Part shown: one piece after another, positions 20,695 to 35,234 of the stretch
How positions within the stretch are numbered: position 1 is the stretch's first letter
Layout: each line of letters starts with the position of its first letter
NCBI RefSeq assembly: GCF_030272615.1
Contig: NW_026728921.1
Location: forward strand, 1-64,000
DNA: 64,000 bases
Direction of reading: 5' to 3'
Source of the DNA: Cryptomeria japonica
Lineage: Eukaryota; Streptophyta; Pinopsida; Cupressales; Cupressaceae
Program-made: the position numbers and the translations under genes
Notes under the pieces: model-generated
Seen by the model: only the letters and a program-made list of their open reading frames with translations
What the model was told of the DNA's origin: nothing
The model's database searches: none

Positions 20695-22568
20695 ATGAAA
20701 ACTATATTGGTGGATTGTGTGGACGAGTATGAAGTCCTAAAAAGAGCACACCTGAGACTCGAAGTGAAACAAATTAATGATTATGGTCTGAAGATAAACA
20801 CTCCAAATATTGTGGATGATGAAAACGATTTTCTTGACCCCCAATTTGTCGATGATAGGAAGCCAGAAGTAATACCAGAAATTGACTGGAAAGAAGATGA
20901 GGAAGAACAAATTCAAACCAAGACAATCTTGGTCATTCTAAGAATAGAGAAGTGGGTTAGAAAGAAGAAACTAAGTAGAAGCTCAAGGAAGGGTTCAACC
21001 TCAACCACTAAGGTCTTCAATATCTAATTCTCTTGTCCCATCTTGTGCTGTAAGTTCACTGAAACAGGGAAAAGGAGGACAGAGAGAAAAGACAGTGCAA
21101 ATCAAAGAGGAGACAACTTCTGTCAGAGTCACTCGCTCTAGAACAAGGGACAAAAGACAATCCTTGCCTGTTGAAACTATGGTGGTTGACCTCGAGATGG
21201 ATACCACCTCAATTGATCCAATCAAAGAAACAAAAAGTGCTGGCTGATGAGGGTAATAATCGGCAGGAATAGGAAGCCTCAAATGAAGTTACTACTATGG
21301 TAGTAAGGGACGGAAAAGAGATTGGAACTGATTCAGATAAGCCTCAAGTTCCTTCAGGACTAGTATGGTTAGCAAATATGTCAAGCAACATTAAGAGAAA
21401 CATTTTTCCAGCCTCGATTCCAATAGAAGACATGGTGAGTAAATTCTTGGGAAAGACTCCAAAAATGAAGAAGTCCAAAACTATGTCAAAATTTGACTTT
21501 GATGCAGATAGTGGGAACTGGATTGCAGAGATTGCATGCCCATCAACAGATGAAAAGACAGAGAACTCTACATCTCAGGACTTCACTGTTGAAAAGATAA
21601 ATATTGGAACTGCTTCTCAAGCCACGTATGTTCTCCACCTTGAGGATTCAACAAAGAAAATCATAACCAGGACCTGGAAAGACAAAAAAGATAAGCATCG
21701 GATGAAAGAGATGTTACGAAGGATGGTTGAATCCATTCAGGCAATCAATTCTCTGAACCCTCAAACTATGTCATAGATTCCAATGTCCTTTGATCCTAAG
21801 TCCCGTGCAAATTAGAAGAATTTAGAGTAAATACAAAAATGCAGGTTGATCATAGAAACTGTGATGGAGTGGCTAGAAAAGATTTGAAAGTCTGGTGCAG
21901 AGTACTATGTTAATCTAAGCAAGGTATATGATGGGGCAATGCAATTAATGAAGGAGTTGGAAGTTTAAATTGTCAATTGGAAGAAAGGGGAAGCTAAATG
22001 GGCATCAAAAGTTGTGCAGATGTGAGAAGTGTAGAATTATGGGGTAATGAAGTTTCTTGCGAAAAGACCTATGGCTGACCTGGATGACAGCATTTTGTAT
22101 GTGTGCCAGAGGAACATTGAATGGAGAAATTCTCTTATAAAATAGGCTTATGAGGACTTCGCAAAGTTGGTAAACCAACTCACAGAATTAGTTACATAAA
22201 TAAGAAACGAGCTTGTGTGCAATGGGATTTAATGTTTGAATGATGATTGAAGAACCCTTGAAACGATCAAGGTTATAATAGGATCATTTAAGAGGAAAAT
22301 TGATTATGTGAAAGAGGCTAAGGGTTAGGTTCCAGATGACTTAAGTGTGATTGTTAAGATCGAATCACTCTTGTTTTTATGCATTAGACATCTGGATAGT
22401 CACTCTGACAAAAGTCGCACAAGTTAACAGGGAAAAAAGAGGTCTGGAAGCAATGTACGGCACGCGTGGGATTACCTCATCATACAATCATTCAGCACTT
22501 CACCACTACTCATGCAGATTGGAAGAAAGAAGCAGTTATCAAACCTGCATAGTGACATTTTTCGTTGA
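20695..22568 (+). pseudogene. Degraded coding relic (copy spanning U2/U3)
   Basis: Same two frameshifts and the same in-frame stops as the copy at 9851. The 110-codon ORF (20695-21027) and the 159-codon ORF (21297-21776) encode identical peptides to that copy. The shared lesions show that the relic was already dead before the unit was amplified. Confidence 0.55.
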
Positions 22569-23373
22569 TGATAAATCCTTTTTCAATTGTTAGTTGCATA
22601 AACAATTTTATATTTATACTGGTTTCGCTGACTTTGCAGGGCAGAATTGTTGGCTTTCCATGTTTCTTGTTATAATTGTTTGCCCGGTTGTGGCTATATA
22701 ACAATATTTTCGAGACTCTAGAAAGATCCAAAAAATTGTGATTTTTCGAGCATCAAACAATATATGTTTATGTTTTGAATTCCTTGGAACTGGATTGACT
22801 GATTTACAAATCAAAATGATTATGGTGTGTAGTCTTTGAATTTGTGCGTTTAAAGATTGGCGATCTTTCTTTAAAAAATCAGTTATGTGCATCATACATT
22901 ATTCTTATCAGTCAATTCTATATTTTCTTGAATTCATTGTAATATATATTTGTTAGAAGATTCGTTCTGGATTGAGTTGCGTTGATCCCCCTTTCCCTGT
23001 GAGGCATGAGAGGGTATCGATCAGAATCAATACTGCATTGAACTTGCTTTGCACTGAATTTATGGAATGAACTTATGCTCAGATACAGAGTCTGTGGTCT
23101 CTTATTTAATCTTTATAATTTTCACTCTTTTTTTATATTATGGCATTCCTTTGTGTTGATAGATGAATGCTAAAACCTTTTTATGCTTTTTGGTTAAAAG
23201 CATCTTCATTTCAAGATTTTCTGTGTAGAATTTATTGCAAATAATATGAGGAGCTTCCCTCTAATGCAGAGGATGGATTTTGATTAGTTCATCCAACTAT
23301 TGGTTTATTTGTGTCATTTTATTAAGGGGTGTACAAAAGTGGTATTATCATTTAGAGAAAATAACTATTGCAA

Positions 23374-24388
23374 TTACAAGAAAGGGACAAATTTGTTAGC
23401 CAACCCATACAAACCAAAGCGTTGATCTCCCACTGCTGGTGAAGAAATATATAACTCTTTCCTCACATCCTTCAGTTGTCTTTTGCACAAAAGCAACAAT
23501 ACCGGCAAGCCTTGCGGCTTCCAAAACCTCATCAGCCCATATTCTCCAACCTCGTATGGGTTCCTTTGCACCATGCCTCTTCTCTACACCCATTTTTATT
23601 GGCACTTGGTGCATAGTAGGATTCTTCTCATTTTGGGAGACAAGCTCCATAGAGAATTCCCTAGGATGCCCAAATACCTCGGAAAACCTTTCACTGCCCA
23701 CCATTTTCTTTATACTCCGTCTCCTTGGTGAAGCTCTCTTCACTAGGGTCAACTTCAATTTCTACCACATCTTGAAAATAATCCAAAACAAGGCCCAAGC
23801 CGGACCTCGTTCGGGGCAACTCCCCCACCACATCAAGAGGCTCGACACGTTGTCTTCGTTTTGACCTGCAATGGTCATCATCATGTGTATCTGGAGCACG
23901 TAGAATTCTAGGAAACTTTTTTGCTTATAGAAGCACCTCCCATTGCATCAAGCACAACGTCTTACACTTCATTAGCCAAGTCCATAGGCACATATCCTTC
24001 TAAGAAAAGGTCTCCTCCCTCTTAAACCACAACCTCTTTTCTAGCATCTTTCTGCTAAAAAATTCTGGTGTCTATATAGGGACTATCTTCAACTCCAACT
24101 GAGGCATCACAACTTTCAACCTTCACCACACAAATGCCAACAACTTCTTGACCATTAACAGTTTGGCCAATAACTACCAAAGATGGCTCAAGATAGGAGC
24201 AAATAAGAATCCCAACATCCTGCTCTTTGTTGGATTCTCCTCTTCCATTGAGTTCCCCTTTTTCTTCCAGCCATCCCACCAAAGCACATGACACTTGAAG
24301 CGCTTTTTTACATGGAATATAAAACTACCATAGAAGTTATGAATTTTACCTTCTCCTTCTTCCTCCATCTCTACTCAAGCCAACCTAG
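23374..24388 (-). pseudogene. Retrotransposon gag-like relic, U3
   Basis: Same broken frames as in U2. The 120-codon ORF (23396-23758) and 79-codon ORF (24055-24294) are unchanged. Confidence 0.45.
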
Positions 24389-24400
24389 GCTCTGATACCA
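24389..24400 (-). other. Primer-binding site, U3
   Basis: Identical to the U2 site, with the same two-base spacing to the LTR. Confidence 0.88.
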
Positions 24401-24402
24401 AT

Positions 24403-24717
24403 TGTTAGATATAAAGAAGCCGAGAAAAGATAATTGAATGAAACAAAAAATGTTTCAAAGCAGGAAAATCTTATCTATTAGCCGATATCCAGTACATGGC
24501 TATACAAATCTATTTATACATTACGTCAGACATAAAATGAAGAGTCAAGGGAAGGCAAACAGACCGTTGGGCTTCATATACCCAACAAGAAGTATCCCCC
24601 TCTCTATATAATTGGGTTGAACAAATAATTTGGAATAAAATTTAATAATATTAGTTAAATATTATTTAATTATATTTAATTGATAGAATCTATATATAAT
24701 AATAATTTGGTCTAACA
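24403..24717 (-). mobile_element. Copia-like LTR, U3
   Basis: 315 bp, no difference from U2 noticed. TATA box at 24511-24518 on the minus strand. Confidence 0.8.
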
Positions 24718-24863
24718 ATTTATTTAAAACAAAATTGAATAATATTGATTAATGTGTTTTTTGTTATATTTAAATAAAATTAAGAATAAAATACTATTTC
24801 TCTTCCCTATTCTGTATAATCATCCGTCCATTTATTTGCAACAAAATATACTCATAAGAAAAT

Positions 24864-25909
24864 TATTGAAGCAACTCTTTGAAAAAATAAATTATAGAAT
24901 TTTCTCTAAAATAAAAGAATTAATTAAAAAATTCTTACCTACCCTACATTACTAATGGATAACTTATTGCCCTAGGGCATAATTTTAGTGTAAAATTATA
25001 GAAATAACCCTTTCTAAATAAAAATTTCTTCATTCTTCTTTAAAAATATTTTAAAAGATAATAATAGTTCATTATCTACCCAACATAATTGGTTGATCAT
25101 TTCTTTTTCAAAAGGCATAACTCAGTGAAAAATATAGAAACATCTCCTTGAAAAATCTTAACTACCCTTTGTAACCATTGGATCAAGTGATAGACATCTC
25201 TTTGAAAATTGAAACTATTGTTTCATCTTAAATAAACAATATTTTTATTACCTACCCTTCTTAACTATTGGGTCACTTACTGCACACGAGGCATAGCCGA
25301 AAATTGTAGAAACAACTCCTTGGAAATTATAACTACCCTATGTAACCATTGGATCACTAGATAGGAAATTCTTTCTCCTCTAAATAAATAATTTTTCCTT
25401 AACTATAACCATTCAATCACCTTATATCCCAGAGGGCATAAGTTTAGTAGGGAATTATAGAAACAACTCCTTGGATATTTTAATTACCTTATGTAACCAT
25501 TGGATCACAATATAAGTAACTCTTTGGAAATTGAATCTATTGATTTTCCTTAAAAATAAAACAATATTTCTGGTACCTACCCTTATTAACTATTGCATCA
25601 CTTATTTGCCACTAGGCATAAGTTTAGTGGAAAATTATAGAAAGAACTCCTTGAAAACATTAACTACCCTATGTAACCATTGGATCACTAGATAAGCAAC
25701 TCATAGAAAATTGGAATTATTGATTGACAATAAAAATAAAATGATATTTCTCTTACCTACACCTCTTAACTATTTGAATGCTTATTTCAAACCATTTGTT
25801 TTCTCTACCTACCCCTCTTAACTTTTGGAATGCTTATTTCAAACTATTTATTTTCTCTACCTACCCACTATCTATTTGACAAAATTTCTCGTTAGCCATT
25901 CAACTATTT
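24864..25909. repeat. Alternating-period minisatellite, U3
   Basis: Same monomer order and spacing as U2. Because internal monomers are far more diverged from each other than the units are, the minisatellite is older than the 10.84-kb array. Confidence 0.75.
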
Positions 25910-26818
25910 ATTTTGCTTCATCGATCAACCTTCACCAATATGTCTTCCTCTTTCTCATGACTTTCACCAGTTTGAATGGCCTTGGAGATGCTGGCTTGTA
26001 GGTTAGTACTAGAGAGTGTGTTCAGAAATTTTATGTTGTAGGGCTAAGACAATGACATTCTTTGGGTAGATGGAGGAAAGTATGAATAATCTTTTCACTT
26101 AGATATTAATTTTTTTACACTTTTTCCCATTACAATGATATATTTTTTTGTTTTTTCCCTCTATATTTATGTGTTTGTTCCTGAGTGTAGTGGAGAACAT
26201 AAGTAGCACTATGGAGAGCACAAATAGCAGAAATATGTCCACATGATAGAAACCAACAGAAATAAATATTATATTTCTTTTGTTTTTAATACAATTAATT
26301 TTTATTTTATTTTTTTTCAATAAATAAATTTTATTGTAAAACTCGTTATTTTCTTTACATCTTGAGAACAGAAGTTTATCATCATATTGTTGTAATCTAA
26401 AATGTGAAGGTTTTCTCTCCATGTTTCCTTTGCACCAATGAGCTCTTCTACGTCATGCCTTTGCACCATCTTTTCTTTATACACCTTTTTAATTCAACTT
26501 GACATTCTCCGAATATTAATTGAATTCAAGTGCATGTCTGTCTTTCAGGAGGACATTTGCTTTTAGATTCTGTACTTAATTTGTCCAAAAGTTCCTTCTC
26601 GTATATTCATGCACGTAGGAATGTGATAGTGGTTCTAGTCCCACTCAACATTCTTGTGGCTTCAATGCTCAGGTCTGTCTCAACCTCTTCATATGGGTTT
26701 TGCATCTGAGTTTGAAGGAGCTTCTCATACAATGTTTTTATATGCACTATTCATAATTGTGAAAATAATTTCTGTAATGTTTTTCATGCATGACATTCTT
26801 CCTTTGATTGTTTCACAG

Positions 26819-26944
26819 CTTATAAATGGCTCGCAAGGTCCAACTGGGCAACAATGGAAGGTGGAGTTAGTAAGTATAAACAATAAAGTAGAATTTCGAC
26901 ATGGTTGGCAAGAATTTGTCAGTTATATAGCGATGTTTTACTAG
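26819..26944 (+). pseudogene. B3-domain exon relic, U3
   Basis: Peptide identical to U2. Splice acceptor kept. Confidence 0.6.
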
Positions 26945-27114
26945 ACATTCATATATATGGAAGATTTGTGGGGAAGAAAATTTTCAATGCTGATAATTTT
27001 GAAAAAGCAGATATTCTTTAGAATAAGAGATTCCTTTCTAATAAAATATATAGTTTAAATCAATCAGTGGACAATAAATTGTTGATTGATTTAATTTCTC
27101 ATGAGAAAGATAAC

Positions 27115-27347
27115 AAATAAAAGAACGAGGAAATCCTCATTTTTTGATAGAGCAAAAGTTTTGTTAAAAAATATAGAGTTTTCTAAATTTGTTAGTTTCA
27201 TAACTAGCTTCCAGAGTTGCATTTGAACTGTATTTTTTCAGAATAATACAATTTCATAAGCTAGCTAGTTATGGAACAGACAAATTTAAAAAGTTCTATC
27301 TATTTTTGCTATCAAGAAATGAATATTTTCATTTGGATATTTTATTT
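27115..27347. repeat. Imperfect foldback, U3
   Basis: Same arms and loop as U2. Confidence 0.5.
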
Positions 27348-28225
27348 TCAGACTCACCGTTATCTTTTTCATCAGAATCCAATTCAATTAGCAATTTCTT
27401 GCCTAATGCTTGATTCAAACTAGCATTTTGTTAGAAGGGAACCTCTCATTTGAAACAGTGTCTTGTTTTCCAGAATTTTGAGCACTGAAGTTTTTGGCAC
27501 ACCCAGACTTTCCATATATATGAACCTCTAAGTAAAGACAAAAGAAAATCTCACACTTCCAGGCTGCAATAATCGAGTCTCCGACAAAGAAGGAGTTGAG
27601 TTGTGGGCCAGTTTCCGAACCCAGAGTGGCTGCTTAACAGTTTGATTATGGAGAAGAATTATAAAAGCAGTTGCACTATTTAACATTTTTTTTTGTCATT
27701 TGACAAGAAAAGAGTTGCACTATAAAATCTATTATATTAACTCATATTTGTGACCATTCATGTCCAGGAACAAGAATAAGAGGAAATAGTACAGAAGATT
27801 CAGCCAAGAGCTGCACCAAAGTTGATAATTTTCTCTACTTCCCACATATTGTTGAGGGTGTCAAGTCCTTTTGATAGCACACTAGAGATCTCTTTCCTCC
27901 AAGGCAATTGCAGCATTTGATAGCATTTCAAATTTATTTCCCATTTCATTAATGGTGTGTTATTAGCACAAGCTTTCAGCCTGGCTTTCTTATTATATGT
28001 GCTCAACAAATGGGTAATTCCTCCTTTTTCTTCTATCTTAGCTTTTCAAGAGAGAACAATAATTTTCAGTGGTTCTATCTTACATTAACCTTTCTAAATG
28101 TGTAACTGCTACTTTGTAGGAATTAATTTTATTGATATTCTCAGTGGTTCTATGTAATGTCACTGAGTTACCTACTCAGAACTCTCCCTATAATGTCACT
28201 GAGTTACCAATTCTCAGTGGTTCTA

Positions 28226-29152
28226 TGTAATGTCCCCTTTTTAGGATAACTTCTGTCCTCTAAATCTCAATTATTACTATGGAACTGATCTTTGATAACA
28301 CTTCAAATTATATAATTGATATAATATATGCAACAATAATATCATGCAAGGATATATATAGAGAGAGAGAGATTATGTGTTGATTAATGCTAACTCTGAT
28401 TGAATAATTACATGTATACCAAATGATGTGATCAATATATCGGCTCTTTCTGCAATTCACTTTGATGAGATTATCTCTGCTATATCTGATATGTCATATA
28501 AATTATGCAAGCTGAACTCGATATTCAATCGGATGCTATTTCTGATCTAACACTTGAGTACATAAAATGTATATATATATACAATGCTAATGTCGCTGGT
28601 ATCTATGTGTTGCTGTTTCAGGTGTGTAGTTATATTCTTGTTGATTCTGTTGTAGACGATTTGCACTCGCAACAATGATGTTGTCTCTGATATATCCTTT
28701 TGATCTATGCAACAATGATGTTGTCTCTGATATTTTCTTTTGATCTATCAAACGAACAGATCCAATAAAGGATAAATAAAAGATCAACGTTTTTCTAATC
28801 ATCCTTGATGAAGTGTGATCGATGTCCCACTTATACCTTGCAAATCAAAGGGTCACATCTTTTGAATGTGTAAGAGACATGTCTTTACCTAACCGTGTGT
28901 ATTTCCACAGATCGCATCTCTTTAATTTACTAATTATTATTGTTATCCCTTAATCGATGTCACCCCGATTAGTGCTTCTTCTTTTAATTATTATTATATC
29001 TTCATTGTTGTTCTTCTATCTCAGCCACGTCACTTATAACGTCTCATTGAATCGGTCAAATACTTATCGTGTGTATGGTCTTGCTGCTGTAGATGCTCAT
29101 AGTGTAGATGTTGGTGATTGAACTAGTGGATTGTCTGTATGGGGACATCACA
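28226..29152. mobile_element. Solo LTR, 927 bp, U3
   Basis: Same ends and TTCTA duplication as U2. Confidence 0.78.
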
Positions 29153-29292
29153 TTCTATATTCGTCACCTACTCAGAACTCTCCCTTGAAAACTCCTAATC
29201 TGTAATATCATTTGTCACAGACTTACCTTGGTGGTTCTGTATTCTTTACCTTGGTATGAGCTTAATGTTTGCATGTACTCGTATTATTTCAG

Positions 29293-29375
29293 GAAAAGAA
29301 CTATTACTAAGAGCCATGGGATATTCAAAGGAGACAAAGATTTATGTTCAGTACCATAAGAAATATGTTCCCTAA
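29293..29375 (+). pseudogene. O-fucosyltransferase-like exon relic, U3
   Basis: Identical to U2. Confidence 0.35.
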
Positions 29376-30432
29376 TTTGATATGTTCGAAAAAAGGTCCT
29401 AATATGAGACAGTTATGACTCGTAGGTTTTTCAAATTCTTTCTTGTGAACTTGCATTTTCAATAGTCTTCCTGATCTGAAATGGGTATTATTTATTTGAA
29501 ATCCTTGTTTCATATTGTGGCCCTGCAAGGTATGCCTTGCAGTTTATTTTCACATTTTTGGAAGCTTTTCATTCCAATATACTGCGAACACAGGACTCCT
29601 CTGCTGTCCAATCACTAGCACTGTAGCACCGCAGTGCATAACACTGAGAACACTAGATGAAACAGCAATATATTTGTCATAGCCCCTAGAAACTATGTTT
29701 ATTATTTTGCATGACCCTTGTTGGATGTCCGTTTTGTTATATGGACTATATATGTGTATCAGTTGTAAAGTTGATGTTAATATTATTGAATATAATTATT
29801 ATCTTTATTATGCTATCTCTTATTTAATGTATTTATTTTGTTTAGAAGACGAATAATGTGTGGGTGTCTTTGGGTGCAGGTATAAAGGTGTATGTGTCAA
29901 AGTCTCTGGTTAGCCTTTGGGATAATTTAGATTTTTGCAATCCAGTTAAATTGAATTTGTAAATTTAATAATATAAGCAAATCTAGCCAGAATTGTTTGA
30001 GCTACCATTTATTACTAAAATTCTTTATTCAATCATTATTGTTTAGTTATTATTGATTATGAATGCAAATATTGATACTATCATATTTACATATTTGTTA
30101 AGTAAAGGTGTTTATAATAAATTTACCAAAGAATAATAAACTGAATTTAATATATAATAAATATATTAAATGGTAAACAACAACTAAATATCAATATAAA
30201 CATAAATTAAAAAAACATGAATAAATAAATAGAAGCATATAAACAAATAATTAAATCTATAATGTATGGGGAAGGAGTGCAAAATATAAATAATAGTTAA
30301 TAAATCTTCCAACTATCCCATGAGGGGAGGTAGGAAATAAAACAAGCAAATGTATTGAAGGAAATGAACACATGGGTAGGAAGTACATGGCAGCAAAATA
30401 ATTTATTGGAGAAGCTAGGCACCAAAATGTAG

Positions 30433-30565
30433 GACACCATAGTTAATGAGCATGGCCAAAGGCATGGGAGAGATGAATGTAGGACAAAGAGGAGAGCTCT
30501 ACCATTAAAATGTTATTGCACCCATGTCTATAAAGGTTGTCCAAAAAAAAAAAAAAAGACACCAT
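30433..30565 (+). mobile_element. Poly(A)-ended short retroposed insert, U3
   Basis: Same flanks and A15 tract as U2. Confidence 0.45.
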
Positions 30566-31538
30566 GATGCTAGGCGTGCTTAAAAACCCTATGAACCCTC
30601 ATAAATCAGATTATCAATACATTCATTCTGAGCTAGGAAACACAAAAAAAAATGTGAGGGATTGCAACCAAAGGGGGAGAACAAGGAAGAAATGTGTAGG
30701 TTCACGCATTGGAAAAACCGTAGGACTCTATTAATCCAGGTTCATTTATTCTAATTGAAATTATAATTTCTATTATGATCCAATGAATAGATTTTAAATA
30801 TAATTAATTAAAGTCTTAAATTACCCTCTCCTATTGATTTGCAACACACTAGTTATAATATTAATATTTCCATATGCGCTATCGACTCCCTCTATTTATC
30901 ATGTCTCTAAATTTCACACATTTTCCATAATCAATGATAGATTTAAAGAAATCCATCATAAATTATAACACTTCATAGATTTCACGTATTTATGAATTAT
31001 GATCGGTACATTAAACAAATCAATTACTAGATATATAAAATATCATACTAGTTGTGACGACATTTAGAGGTGTTAACTTGGGAGTTGGATCATGTTAAAA
31101 TTCAAGAATATAATTACTTTTGTAGAGCAATAATATATCTCCATAGATGTTAATATCGAACCTTTCTAATAAGATAGCTGAAATAAAAATAGTTCAAACA
31201 ACTCAGTCTTTTCAAACTCATTTTTGTAATGTATCACTTTCTAAATCTCATGTGTTGGAGTATTGCATATTTTAGTTGCATAGATTGGAATCCACTTGTT
31301 TGAACTCTTGAAATTAAGTAATGAAGTGGAATGACCAAATTAAGTGCATTCACTCAAAAGTAAAATCAAGACTGCCTTGTATAAGATGTCACTAAAAATG
31401 CATATATACTTTATAATAGGAAAAGCTCAAAGAATACACTCATAGTAACGAAAAAATTCTACCTCAATGGTCTTTTCTTGCCAATATTGCTAGACCCTTA
31501 GTGAAGAAGCTGAGTACACAACTACACTAACTATTTTT

Positions 31539-33412
31539 ATGAAAACTATATTGGTGGATTGTGTGGACGAGTATGAAGTCCTAAAAAGAGCACACCTGAG
31601 ACTCGAAGTGAAACAAATTAATGATTATGGTCTGAAGATAAACACTCCAAATATTGTGGATGATGAAAACGATTTTCTTGACCCCCAATTTGTCGATGAT
31701 AGGAAGCCAGAAGTAATACCAGAAATTGACTGGAAAGAAGATGAGGAAGAACAAATTCAAACCAAGACAATCTTGGTCATTCTAAGAATAGAGAAGTGGG
31801 TTAGAAAGAAGAAACTAAGTAGAAGCTCAAGGAAGGGTTCAACCTCAACCACTAAGGTCTTCAATATCTAATTCTCTTGTCCCATCTTGTGCTGTAAGTT
31901 CACTGAAACAGGGAAAAGGAGGACAGAGAGAAAAGACAGTGCAAATCAAAGAGGAGACAACTTCTGTCAGAGTCACTCGCTCTAGAACAAGGGACAAAAG
32001 ACAATCCTTGCCTGTTGAAACTATGGTGGTTGACCTCGAGATGGATACCACCTCAATTGATCCAATCAAAGAAACAAAAAGTGCTGGCTGATGAGGGTAA
32101 TAATCGGCAGGAATAGGAAGCCTCAAATAAAGTTACTACTATGGTAGTAAGGGACGGAAAAGAGATTGGAACTGATTCAGATAAGCCTCAAGTTCCTTCA
32201 GGACTAGTATGGTTAGCAAATATGTCAAGCAACATTAAGAGAAACATTTTTCCAGCCTCGATTCCAATAGAAGACATGGTGAGTAAATTCTTGGGAAAGA
32301 CTCCAAAAATGAAGAAGTCCAAAACTATGTCAAAATTTGACTTTGATGCAGATAGTGGGAACTGGATTGCAGAGATTGCATGCCCATCAACAGATGAAAA
32401 GACAGAGAACTCTACATCTCAGGACTTCACTGTTGAAAAGATAAATATTGGAACTGCTTCTCAAGCCACGTATGTTCTCCACCTTGAGGATTCAACAAAG
32501 AAAATCATAACCAGGACCTGGAAAGACAAAAAAGATAAGCATCGGATGAAAGAGATGTTACGAAGGATGGTTGAATCCATTCAGGCAATCAATTCTCTGA
32601 ACCCTCAAACTATGTCATAGATTCCAATGTCCTTTGATCCTAAGTCCCGTGCAAATTAGAAGAATTTAGAGTAAATACAAAAATGCAGGTTGATCATAGA
32701 AACTGTGATGGAGTGGCTAGAAAAGATTTGAAAGTCTGGTGCAGAGTACTATGTTAATCTAAGCAAGGTATATGATGGGGCAATGCAATTAATGAAGGAG
32801 TTGGAAGTTTAAATTGTCAATTGGAAGAAAGGGGAAGCTAAATGGGCATCAAAAGTTGTGCAGATGTGAGAAGTGTAGAATTATGGGGTAATGAAGTTTC
32901 TTGCGAAAAGACCTATGGCTGACCTGGATGACAGCATTTTGTATGTGTGCCAGAGGAACATTGAATGGAGAAATTCTCTTATAAAATAGGCTTATGAGGA
33001 CTTCGCAAAGTTGGTAAACCAACTCACAGAATTAGTTACATAAATAAGAAACGAGCTTGTGTGCAATGGGATTTAATGTTTGAATGATGATTGAAGAACC
33101 CTTGAAACGATCAAGGTTATAATAGGATCATTTAAGAGGAAAATTGATTATGTGAAAGAGGCTAAGGGTTAGGTTCCAGATGACTTAAGTGTGATTGTTA
33201 AGATCGAATCACTCTTGTTTTTATGCATTAGACATCTGGATAGTCACTCTGACAAAAGTCGCACAAGTTAACAGGGAAAAAAGAGGTCTGGAAGCAATGT
33301 ACGGCACGCGTGGGATTACCTCATCATACAATCATTCAGCACTTCACCACTACTCATGCAGATTGGAAGAAAGAAGCAGTTATCAAACCTGCATAGTGAC
33401 ATTTTTCGTTGA
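31539..33412 (+). pseudogene. Degraded coding relic (copy spanning U3/U4)
   Basis: ORFs at 31539-31871 and 32141-32620 encode the same peptides as the copies at 9851 and 20695. One upstream substitution (near 32129) lies between them. Confidence 0.55.
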
Positions 33413-34205
33413 TGATAAATCCTTTTTCAATTGTTAGTTGCATAAACAATTTTATATTTATACTGGTTTCGCTGACTTTGCAGGGCAGAATTGTTGGCTT
33501 TCCATGTTTCTTGTTATAATTGTTTGCCCGGTTGTGGCTATATAACAATATTTTCGAGACTCTAGAAAGATCCAAAAAATTGTGATTTTTCGAGCATCAA
33601 ACAATATATGTTTATGTTTTGAATTCCTTGGAACTGGATTGACTGATTTACAAATCAAAATGATTATGGTGTGTAGTCTTTGAATTTGTGCGTTTAAAGA
33701 TTGGCGATCTTTCTTTAAAAAATCAGTTATGTGCATCATACATTATTCTTATCAGTCAATTCTATATTTTCTTGAATTCATTGTAATATATATTTGTTAG
33801 AAGATTCGTTCTGGATTGAGTTGCGTTGATCCCCCTTTCCCTGTGAGGCATGAGAGGGTATCGATCAGAATCAATACTGCATTGAACTTGCTTTGCACTG
33901 AATTTATGGAATGAACTTATGCTCAGATACAGAGTCTGTGGTCTCTTATTTAATCTTTATAATTTTCACTCTTTTTTTATATTATGGCATTCCTTTGTGT
34001 TGATAGATGAATGCTAAAACCTTTTTATGCTTTTTGGTTAAAAGCATCTTCATTTCAAGATTTTTATTGCAAATAATATGAGGAGCTTCCCTCTAATGCA
34101 GAGGATGGATTTTGATTAGTTCATCCAACTATTGGTTTATTTGTGTCATTTTATTAAGGGGTGTACAAAAGTGGTATTATCATTTAGAGAAAATAACTAT
34201 TGCAA

Positions 34206-35220
34206 TTACAAGAAAGGGACAAATTTGTTAGCCAACCCATACAAACCAAAGCGTTGATCTCCCACTGCTGGTGAAGAAATATATAACTCTTTCCTCACAT
34301 CCTTCAGTTGTCTTTTGCACAAAACCAACAATACCGGCAAGCCTTGCGGCTTCCAAAACCCCATCAGCCCATATTCTCCAACCTCGTATGGGTTCCTTTG
34401 CACCATGCCTCTTCTCTACACCCATTTTTATTGGCACTTGGTGCATAGTAGGATTCTTCTCATTTTGGGAGACAAGCTCCATAGAGAATTCCCTAGGATG
34501 CCCAAATACCTCGGAAAACCTTTCACTGCCCACCATTTTCTTTATACTCCGTCTCCTTGGTGAAGCTCTCTTCACTAGGGTCAACTTCAATTTCTACCAC
34601 ATCTTGAAAATAATCCAAAACAAGGCCCAAGCCGGACCTCGTTCGGGGCAACTCCCCGACCACATCAAGAGGCTCGACACGTTGTCTTCGTTTTGACCTG
34701 CAATGGTCATCATCATGTGTATCTGGAGCACGTAGAATTCTAGGAAACTTTTTTGCTTATAGAAGCACCTCCCATTGCATCAAGCACAACGTCTTACACT
34801 TCATTAGCCAAGTCCATAGGCACATATCCTTCTAAGAAAAGGTCTCCTCCCTCTTAAACCACAACCTCTTTTCTAGCATCTTTCTGCTAAAAAATTCTGG
34901 TGTCTATATAGGGACTATCTTCAACTCCAACTGAGGCATCACAACTTTCAACCTTCACCACACAAATGCCAACAACTTCTTGACCATTAACAGTTTGGCC
35001 AATAACTACCAAAGATGGCTCAAGATAGGAGCAAATAAGAATCCCAACATCCTGCTCTTTGTTGGATTCTCCTCTTCCATTGAGTTCCCCTTTTTCTTCC
35101 AGCCATCCCACCAAAGCACATGACACTTGAAGCGCTTTTTTACATGGAATATAAAACTACCATAGAAGTTATGAATTTTACCTTCTCCTTCTTCCTCCAT
35201 CTCTACTCAAGCCAACCTAG
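34206..35220 (-). pseudogene. Retrotransposon gag-like relic, U4
   Basis: 120-codon ORF at 34228-34590 with substitutions shared with U5 (Glu to Gly and Ala to Gly in the minus-strand reading), and a private change near 34658. Confidence 0.45.
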
Positions 35221-35232
35221 GCTCTGATACCA
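35221..35232 (-). other. Primer-binding site, U4
   Basis: Identical to the U2 site. Confidence 0.88.
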
Positions 35233-35234
35233 AT

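Larger units (their letters stand above)
10857..21700. repeat. Tandem unit U2 (10,844 bp), reference copy
   Basis: A complete and clean copy, used here as the reference for describing the contents of the unit. Every landmark (primer-binding site, both LTRs, B3 relic, poly(A) insert, coding relic) recurs in U3 exactly 10,844 bases later. No direct repeat at a unit boundary can be defined because no array edge is visible. Confidence 0.97.
21701..32544. repeat. Tandem unit U3 (10,844 bp)
   Basis: Same length as U2 and almost identical to it. The differences I saw are isolated substitutions: near 22578 (C for G in the region after the coding relic), two near 24841-24850 beside the LTR, and one near 32129 (A for G, just upstream of the 159-codon ORF). 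This is the most recently homogenised part of the array. Confidence 0.97.
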
